In this document: positions 8,101 to 11,293 of the stretch, in pieces
How positions within the stretch are numbered: position 1 is the stretch's first letter
Layout: every line of letters begins with the position of its first letter
From: Bacteroidota bacterium
Lineage (GTDB): Bacteria; Pseudomonadota; Alphaproteobacteria; Puniceispirillales; Puniceispirillaceae
Reading direction: 5' to 3'
Length of the DNA stretch: 11,293 nucleotides
Assembly: GCA_009936825.1 (NCBI GenBank)
Contig: JAACDV010000295.1
Location: forward strand, 1 to 11,293
Notes under the pieces: generated by a model
The model's input: only the letters and a program-made list of their open reading frames with translations
Databases searched by the model: none
Told to the model about the DNA's origin: nothing
Position numbers and translations under genes: made by a program

Positions 8101-8761
8101 CAAACGTACCGGTGGAGCCCGCGACAATAATCAGATCATCAGGCTGGGTTTCCTGCCATATCTGACAGCGCAACCGCAGCAACCGGTTCCGTCGGTCGAC
8201 TGCATCAATCACCCCATCCTCCGCCAAAATTGCTGGCCAGCGATCAATCAGAATTTTCAAAAGCTGGAGAATATCCTGCCAGTGCTGGGAAAACTGGGCC
8301 GGCAAAAGATCGCGAAGCATGGCGGCATCGGCGTCGGCATTACATAGCTGATCAAGAAGATGGGCCAGTGATGCCGCAAGGGTTACCGTTTGCGGCGGTG
8401 TTGGCAATACACCGCCAAGTTTGAATCTGCCCAAAATCCGCGCCAGTAATAGCTGGCGACGCAGCGGGTCCATCGCTGGCGGCAGGCCTACCCCCTCAGC
8501 GGCAAAGACAAGAACATCAGCCTGATCCTCTTCAACATCACCGATGGGCTCGATGCGCGGCAGCAATGTTGCTTCGTTGGGGCGCACCTCCAGAAAGGCG
8601 GCACGAAGCGACAGCGCCGCCCGGCGTGACGGCACCAAAATTGTGGCCCGCGCCAGTGCTTCGGGGGTTAGCGCGAACTTGCCAATGCCTTTGGCCAACG
8701 ATGTGGCGAACGGCACCCCTGCCGGAATGGAAAAGACTGAGGGGGAGAGAGTTTCGATCAT
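2105..8761 (-). CDS. addBA: AddB-AddA fusion: single-chain double-strand-break repair helicase-nuclease
   Basis: One 2218-codon frame encodes AddB then AddA, the two subunits of the complex that resects double-strand ends for RecA loading. AddB half (about 1-1029): alphaproteobacterial N-terminus IPAGVPFA (12-19) without a Walker A motif, AGSTGT (214-219), GGFNEGNWPP (629-638), then a RecB-type nuclease with H808, D901, D915 and K917. AddA half (about 1060-2218): UvrD/Rep-type helicase with Walker A ANAGTGKT (1085-1092), DEAQD (1455-1459), GDFKQS (1497-1502) and VALTRARD (1924-1931), then a second nuclease with H2064, D2141, D2154 and K2156. Each half is full length for its family, and no stop interrupts the junction. 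The ATG at 8761 places IPAGVPFA where AddB proteins have it; the frame is open back to a TTG at 8812 (17 more codons). No Shine-Dalgarno precedes either start. Separate addB and addA genes are the norm, so the fusion is unusual. Confidence 0.95.
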   Translation of the reverse strand: MIETLSPSVFSIPAGVPFATSLAKGIGKFALTPEALARATILVPSRRAALSLRAAFLEVRPNEATLLPRIEPIGDVEEDQADVLVFAAEGVGLPPAMDPLRRQLLLARILGRFKLGGVLPTPPQTVTLAASLAHLLDQLCNADADAAMLRDLLPAQFSQHWQDILQLLKILIDRWPAILAEDGVIDAVDRRNRLLRLRCQIWQETQPDDLIIVAGSTGTFAATRELICTVARLPNGHVVLPGLDLGAIDHWPDICHDSGHPQHQLSVLLDSLDTEPQQVAVWPFAPDGSASETGKGASPIATLRQNLMREAFKPARLTADWRQLGRTKPDLGRDALKGLSLINCKSRVHEAGLIALAMREILQQPGKTAALITPDRQLAEAVIAALGRWKIDVDDSAGRPLSQTKVGGFLHLLVAMIAEDFAPVQMLAFLKHPLAAGGLPSSEFRLKVRLLERAILRGYRPPPGLAGVFQRLEEGAQRNDAKGRAHDQISAAHYKELSHFVAQHVEAPLAEFLQCWHHSLPTLASLAEALGRAAENMASQQCLESGEVDRENGAANLWIHEDGFAAASLLASLVDTGGSFEIDVESFPQILTQLQQEKTVRRTWPAHPRLAILGPVEARMQSADRLILGGFNEGNWPPRPEIDPWSNAEMRRTVGLQPHNWRTGLSAHDVWMAICAPEVIVTRALRDGDAVTTPSRWLQRLEAVLAALHITDAVNRGTYDTNGYVSDDGAGNWLSTLSRLMPVETQQPVARPQPKPPISARPREFSATEVDDWIADPYSVYAKRVLRLRPLDDLDRPIDAALRGNLVHDALASFLKAHPSGPLPDDALDQLRTVGRKMFTPWWQSPNVRVFWWPAFETVAAWFVETERARREQMVKGHAEIDGKLTFEAPNGPAIFKARADRIDQMVDGGLVVLDYKTGNTPTAAEVEKGRRTQLLIEAVIAAYGGFLEVAADDVVAMQYWKLTGRRSEGGSRTDVLPKDWQAEDTYASLAQLLARFDDPDCAYASLPDPAVRPAFPRYNHLARVDEWLGGVGAKISSGRSPEARQETSAEAAVESKGFDPAIAREASDQQAAASDPQSSVFVSANAGTGKTKLLTDRVLRLMLAGAVPDSILCVTYTRAAAAEMRNRILSKLAIWTVMTAEELNSDLALMGIPVPSQVILARARSLFAEILDNDNGPRVETVHSFCQSVLRRFPIEAGVVPNTELADEFEQERLKTLAREAIMKRGDPAINDAIAALAEQTGEGNAESLLGQLLGNEDRLGRSDILDQLATHFANDRGIDPALDITAQMDAALSKIDDEGLRASAAALQQSGVAQHIKRGNALTGWLGRDEVGRRSSIDMLIDALFTNSKPRSSLSNAAIRDQFPRIVDVFTDTQNHLTPFIAARANQQCRDLTLALYAYGKAFYGEYQALKRRRGVLDYDDLITFTNGMLARGEAAQWVAWKLDNGIGHMLLDEAQDTSPAQWKLLRRLSDEFFETLDEPGGTERDLGRSLFIVGDFKQSIYSFQGADPAVMGQNRLQLKRRAADRQIPLRDVSLDVSFRSSQTVLDFVNRAMPERAGITDPRMPDFQQHRSARCDAGGFVEVWNVVRNEGEITPPPGFAPPQILETQDAAAKSAADVATRLASWIGARRLPSGRLMRAGDAMILLRKRGEYYRLLLAALQRAGIPVAGADRMKLDAQIEIQDLLALGDVMLLPDDDLQLASVLKSPLFGIDEDTLFTLAHARGKQSLYARLMEHAGANSQLNQNSGTDADAPVIESLGAMADRLSGYLRLSDTVSVFAFFSHILNSRRENFRRRLGPAVDEALDHFLGLAQKFGASGGVALTEFLALVRGSGGEVRRDMDSGAGDEVRVMTIHGAKGRESPVVILPDMLTSRSNPDQLVKDPDSGFVYWAPGSGSRPDFVTSARAQEKDANLDEENRLLYVALTRARDGIVIGGWEAPHRRFLKDSPYAYFRSIIAEMEGVVEDEDGTMRIEVSSAPAAPAPAALITLPPSGDKIETGVPEWVRLDAPAEPRPSRPLRPSMPDDAADGDMFASPGVEDKSSAPGMGLSHVSAALARGRLAHRFFEVLPSVPEARRHTAAATMISAQNAVPEPMAEALLTEVLAVLALPQLAPLFGPDALAEASITGLVGSTGVAGQIDRMYVGDDQIVIADFKTGVMPDTPPPAYQRQLALYAALVEQLYGDRPIVSFLIWTERAAIQEVTPAMRPAALNKILID
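5585..5674 (-). other. Interdomain linker joining the AddB and AddA halves
   Basis: Residues about 1030-1059 of the fusion. They follow the conserved AddB C-terminal motif YNHLARVDEWL and precede the AddA N-terminus (DPAIAREASDQQ, the Q-motif region). The stretch is rich in Gly, Ser, Ala, Glu, Gln and Arg, with no hydrophobic segment, as expected of a flexible tether. There is no in-frame ATG, TTG or CTG here. The only in-frame GTG codons come later, within VFVSANAGTGKT, which would remove the Q motif. The boundaries are estimated from family knowledge. Confidence 0.75.
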
Positions 8762-8767
8762 CGGAGT

Positions 8768-8796
8768 AGTATAAAAGCAATTGGCATCAATGACGA
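8768..8796 (-). promoter_or_regulatory. Possible promoter directly before the addB-addA start
   Basis: On the - strand TCGTCA (8796-8791, four of six -35 bases) is separated by 17 bp from TATACT (8773-8768, five of six -10 bases). A start point seven bases past the -10 falls on the A of the ATG at 8761, which would give a leaderless message. This fits the lack of a Shine-Dalgarno sequence there. It would also argue against the TTG start at 8812, which lies upstream of the promoter. The call rests on consensus matching only. Confidence 0.35.
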
Positions 8797-8846
8797 GAGC
8801 ACCAGTATACAATTGTGCGTGATGTCACCGTTTAGCTGGAAAATAG

Positions 8847-9359
8847 CTATGATGCGGCGAACTGCGTTTCAAGCTCTAGCAGCCGGTCCTGCCAGTTAGA
8901 TCCCCCTTCAAGACAAATGTTTCTGCCGGTCTCACCTTCAAAATTTAAGGTGGCAACCAGCGCGCGGCGCGGCAAGTACCGGCCAAGATTCTCTGCCCAC
9001 TCGATCACCGAAATAGCATCAACAAAAGCATCCTCAATTCCCAGCTCCAGCGCTTCTTCCGGCGTTTCCAATCGGTATAAATCAAAATGCATGACAGTTG
9101 GCATAGATGAAGCTGGGGATGAGGATGGGGATGGGCTTGGATCGCCTGAATAAGTTTGGACTAGGGTAAAGGTTGGACTGGGGATGTCCTGCTCATCTGG
9201 ATAAAAACGGCGAATTATTGCGCGCGCCAATATCGATTTTCCAGCCCCCAGCGGCCCACTAAGCGCCACCACATCGCCCTGCACCAGCGTTCCGGCCAGC
9301 AAAAAGCCCAGCCGTTCAGTTTCGGCCGGGCTTTCTATTTTCAGGTCCAAACGGGGCAT
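8847..9359 (-). CDS. tsaE: tRNA threonylcarbamoyladenosine biosynthesis ATPase TsaE
   Basis: A 170-residue P-loop ATPase that works with TsaB and TsaD to place the threonylcarbamoyl group on A37 of ANN-decoding tRNAs. The Walker A motif GPLGAGKS is at 35-42. SPTFTLVQTY (61-70), HFDLYRL (91-97), ELGIED (105-110) and ISVIEWAE (116-123, the Walker B-like strand with E120) are all in family order. Residues 71-89, between the first two of these motifs, are a Ser/Pro-rich insertion encoded by an imperfect hexanucleotide repeat; most TsaE proteins have a short turn there, and the protein is slightly longer than the usual 150-160. The ATG lies six bases after the ahcY stop with no clear ribosome binding site, so translation is probably coupled to ahcY. 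Many alphaproteobacteria carry a sugar kinase and nucleotidyltransferase directly downstream; here the fused addB-addA gene follows after 85 bp. Confidence 0.95.
   Translation of the reverse strand: MPRLDLKIESPAETERLGFLLAGTLVQGDVVALSGPLGAGKSILARAIIRRFYPDEQDIPSPTFTLVQTYSGDPSPSPSSSPASSMPTVMHFDLYRLETPEEALELGIEDAFVDAISVIEWAENLGRYLPRRALVATLNFEGETGRNICLEGGSNWQDRLLELETQFAAS
9115..9142 (-). repeat. Imperfect hexanucleotide repeat inside tsaE
   Basis: On the + strand three tandem units GGGGAT, GAGGAT, GGGGAT are followed by the degenerate GGGCTTGGAT. Read on the coding strand, each unit gives a Ser-Pro or Ser-Ser dipeptide, producing the PSPSPSSSP tract of the TsaE insertion. The six-base period keeps the frame, so copy-number changes would alter only the loop length. 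Confidence 0.7.
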
Positions 9360-9365
9360 CGCGGG

Positions 9366-10760
9366 CTAGTAGCGATACTGCTCGCTCTTGAACGGACCCT
9401 GCGCTTCAACACCGATATAACCGGCCTGATCATTGCTAAGTTGAGAGAGAGTTGCCCCCACTTTTGCAAGATGCAGCGCCGCAACTTTTTCATCGAGGTG
9501 ACGCGGCAGCGTATAGACCTTATTTTCATATTTATCGCCGTCGTTCCATAATTCCATCTGCGCTAGAACCTGATTGGTGAAGGAAGCCGACATGACAAAG
9601 GACGGGTGCCCGGTTGCACATCCAAGGTTCACCAAACGTCCTTTGGCCAGAAGAATGATCCGCTTGCCATCAGGGAATTCAACTTCATCCACCTGCGGCT
9701 TAATTTCGGACCACCCCATATTTTGCAATGCCGAAACCTGAATTTCATTGTCGAAATGGCCGATGTTACAAACAATCGCTCGGTCCTTCATCTCACGCAT
9801 ATGGTCCAGTGAAATCACATCACGATTACCCGTAGCAGTCACAAAGATATCTGCCTTCGGGGCGGCTTGCTCCATCGTGACAACTTCATAGCCTTCCATC
9901 GCCGCCTGCAAAGCACAGATCGGATCAACCTCTGTCACCATGACCCGGGCACCACCTTGACGAAGCGATGCGGCAGATCCCTTGCCGACATCACCGTACC
10001 CAGCAACTCCAGCCACCTTGCCCGCCATCATTACATCAGTCGCGCGGCGGATACCGTCCACCAATGACTCGCGGCATCCATACAGATTATCGAATTTTGA
10101 TTTGGTCACCGAGTCATTCACATTGATCGCTGGGAAGGGCATTCCGCCAGCTTCGGCCAGCTGATAAAGACGCAGAACACCTGTTGTGGTTTCTTCTGAA
10201 ACGCCTTTGATGGCATCACGCTGGGTTGTGAACCAGCCGGGGCTGGACGCCAGACGCTTATTAATCTGTGCTTTCAGATATTCCTCTTCTTCGCTTTCGG
10301 GGGTTGCCAGCACATCCTCACCAGCTTCGGCGCGTGCGCCAAGCAAGATGTACATGGTGGCATCACCACCGTCATCCAAGATCATGTTGGCACATTTACC
10401 GCCTGACCAATCGAAGATGCGGCCGACATACTCCCAATATTCTTCCAGCGTCTCACCCTTTTTTGCAAACACGGGAACGCCCGAGACCGCAATGGCGGCG
10501 GCGGCTTGATCCTGCGTTGAGTAGATGTTGCACGACGCCCAGCGCACATCTGCCCCTAACGCAACCAGCGTTTCAATGAGAATGGCGGTCTGAACAGTCA
10601 TGTGAAGACACCCTGCAACACGCGCACCGCTTAACGGTTTGGCTGCCCCGAACTCGTCACGCAGCGCCATCAGGCCCGGCATTTCAGTTTCGGCGATTGA
10701 CAGTTCTTTACGGCCCCAGTCGGCAAGGCTCATGTCGGCAACAACGTAATCGTTTGACAT
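9366..10760 (-). CDS. ahcY: S-adenosyl-L-homocysteine hydrolase (adenosylhomocysteinase)
   Basis: A 464-residue NAD-dependent cytoplasmic enzyme that reversibly splits S-adenosylhomocysteine to adenosine and homocysteine, relieving product inhibition of methyltransferases in the methyl cycle. Visible motifs in order are HMTVQTA near residue 50, a DDGGD active-site loop, [22 protein letters not shown] with the catalytic lysine K220 and aspartate D224, the NAD-binding GYGDVGKG (254-261), HPSFVMS, and the C-terminal KSEQYRY that completes the neighbouring subunit's NAD site. The roughly 40-residue insert between DDGGD and EETTTGV is typical of bacterial enzymes and absent from mammalian ones. 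The ATG at 10760 is chosen: GAGAG lies five bases upstream (10770-10766) and MSNDYVV fits the family start. An in-frame TTG at 10775 would add five residues. It probably starts a unit with tsaE, which begins six bases after its stop. Confidence 0.97.
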   Translation of the reverse strand: MSNDYVVADMSLADWGRKELSIAETEMPGLMALRDEFGAAKPLSGARVAGCLHMTVQTAILIETLVALGADVRWASCNIYSTQDQAAAAIAVSGVPVFAKKGETLEEYWEYVGRIFDWSGGKCANMILDDGGDATMYILLGARAEAGEDVLATPESEEEEYLKAQINKRLASSPGWFTTQRDAIKGVSEETTTGVLRLYQLAEAGGMPFPAINVNDSVTKSKFDNLYGCRESLVDGIRRATDVMMAGKVAGVAGYGDVGKGSAASLRQGGARVMVTEVDPICALQAAMEGYEVVTMEQAAPKADIFVTATGNRDVISLDHMREMKDRAIVCNIGHFDNEIQVSALQNMGWSEIKPQVDEVEFPDGKRIILLAKGRLVNLGCATGHPSFVMSASFTNQVLAQMELWNDGDKYENKVYTLPRHLDEKVAALHLAKVGATLSQLSNDQAGYIGVEAQGPFKSEQYRY

Positions 10761-10846
10761 CGGTACTCTCTGCAAAATGGCTAAAGGAAATCGAGGTTTA
10801 TCAGATAAGTATTTTTTTGGAAAGCTTCAAGATACGCGTAGCGTGG
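10761..10846 (-). other. rapZ-ahcY intergenic region
   Basis: Eighty-six AT-rich bases. I see the weak ribosome binding site next to ahcY, a possible promoter, and a trivial ACGC-GTA-GCGT hairpin (4 bp stem) just after the rapZ stop with no following T-tract. I find no room or conserved core for a SAH or SAM riboswitch. Confidence 0.5.
10802..10830 (-). promoter_or_regulatory. Possible promoter for ahcY-tsaE
   Basis: On the - strand TTGAAG (10830-10825, four of six) and TATCTG (10807-10802, three of six) are 17 bp apart with an A-tract in the spacer. Transcription would start near 10795, giving a leader of about 35 nt that includes the GAGAG ribosome binding site. The -10 match is poor, so this is tentative. 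Confidence 0.3.
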
Positions 10847-11293
10847 CTATATCTGGCCAATTTCCCGATTCCTTATATCAACCGCATAGCCCTGATCGCG
10901 AAGCCAGCTTCCAATCGTCTTTGCCGCCCAGACAGATCGGTGCTTTCCGCCGGTACAGCCAAAGGCGACATTCAAAATTGGGCGGCCTTCGGCGGTCATC
11001 CTACCCAGCATTTCGGTTAATATGGTTTTATAAGCATCAATGACCTTCATCGCTGCGGCATCTTCGCAAAGAAAGGCGTCAACTTCAGGATCAAGTCCGG
11101 TTTTTGCCCGTAGATCATCATTCCAATGCGGATTATTGGCAAACCGCATATCAATCACAAGGTCGCTATGGTCAGGCAGGCGCAGACGATAGGAAAAACT
11201 AACGATGCGGATATCAGTTTTGAAATCTTCTTCCAGCCGCAAAGCGGCCAAAAGCAGGCTGCGTAAATTTGCCGGTTTAACGCCGCTGGTATC
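10847..11293 (-). CDS. rapZ: RapZ family regulator, C-terminal domain (partial, N-terminus outside window)
   Basis: The frame is open from the right edge of the window to a TAG at 10847, giving the last 148 residues of a protein usually about 285-300 long. An apparent TTG start at 11251 is not the true start, because the upstream codons in the same frame read DTSGVKPANLR, which matches the RapZ interdomain segment. Family motifs are IVSFSYRLRLPDHSDLVIDMRF, here with NNPHWNDDLR and TGLD following, and GCTGGKHRSV, the signature of the ligand- and RNA-binding C-terminal domain. The N-terminal P-loop domain cannot be seen. In E. coli RapZ senses glucosamine-6-phosphate and controls GlmS through small RNAs. 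In alphaproteobacteria its role is less clear, and the gene usually sits with hprK and PTS genes. Here ahcY follows directly after 86 bp. Confidence 0.93.
   Translation of the reverse strand, partial: DTSGVKPANLRSLLLAALRLEEDFKTDIRIVSFSYRLRLPDHSDLVIDMRFANNPHWNDDLRAKTGLDPEVDAFLCEDAAAMKVIDAYKTILTEMLGRMTAEGRPILNVAFGCTGGKHRSVWAAKTIGSWLRDQGYAVDIRNREIGQI

Noticed and set aside
5699..8347. Several long + strand open frames (for example 5699-6229, 7398-7973, 7715-8347) opposite the fusion gene
   Set aside because: They are antisense to strongly supported AddB coding sequence, their products are rich in Arg, Pro and Ser as expected of antisense frames, and none shows a recognisable domain.
8810..8812. 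TTG at 8812 as the start of the fusion gene
   Set aside because: It adds 17 residues not typical of AddB, has no ribosome binding site, and would lie upstream of the promoter-like element; the ATG at 8761 fits the family N-terminus better.
10761..10846. SAH or SAM riboswitch upstream of ahcY
   Set aside because: The gap is short and AT-rich, and I cannot build the multi-stem or pseudoknot core of either class from it.
11249..11251. TTG as the start of a small independent gene at 10847-11251
   Set aside because: The frame stays open to the window edge and the upstream codons match the RapZ interdomain sequence, so this is the C-terminal part of a larger gene.

Overview
The window looks like a chromosomal core region of an alphaproteobacterium. 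The basis is the gene families (alphaproteobacterial-type AddB and AddA, the RapZ-AhcY-TsaE neighbourhood, accD-folC facing trxA) and a moderate GC content judged by eye. I see no tRNA, rRNA, IS element, CRISPR array or prophage gene. Nearly all of the sequence is coding, and the longest gap is about 140 bp.

Layout: the left end holds the last 64 codons of accD on the + strand. It overlaps by one base with folC (196-1599, +), the bifunctional dihydrofolate/folylpolyglutamate synthase. Everything else lies on the - strand and runs toward folC. Read in its own direction it is: the C-terminal half of rapZ (entering from the right edge), ahcY (S-adenosylhomocysteine hydrolase), tsaE (ATPase of tRNA t6A synthesis), one very long gene of about 2.2 thousand codons, and trxA (thioredoxin). 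trxA and folC converge with 41 bp between their stop codons.

The long gene is the striking item. A single uninterrupted frame (8761 down to 2105) encodes a complete alphaproteobacterial AddB followed, across a short hydrophilic linker of about 30 residues, by a complete AddA. In the alphaproteobacteria I know of, these are two separate adjacent genes, addB then addA. Here the two subunits of the double-strand-break resection helicase-nuclease appear to be made as one polypeptide with one active helicase motor and two intact-looking nuclease centres. The linker contains no plausible in-frame start codon.

The rest of the block looks compacted compared with the order I remember in other alphaproteobacteria. 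The sugar kinase/nucleotidyltransferase pair (amgK/murU type) usually between tsaE and addB is absent, as are the EIIA and HPr genes usually between rapZ and ahcY. Together with the fusion this may fit a streamlined genome, which is inference. The genes serve separate housekeeping roles: fatty acid and folate synthesis, redox, DNA repair, tRNA modification, the methyl cycle, and amino-sugar regulation. Their grouping is mostly conserved synteny, not one pathway.
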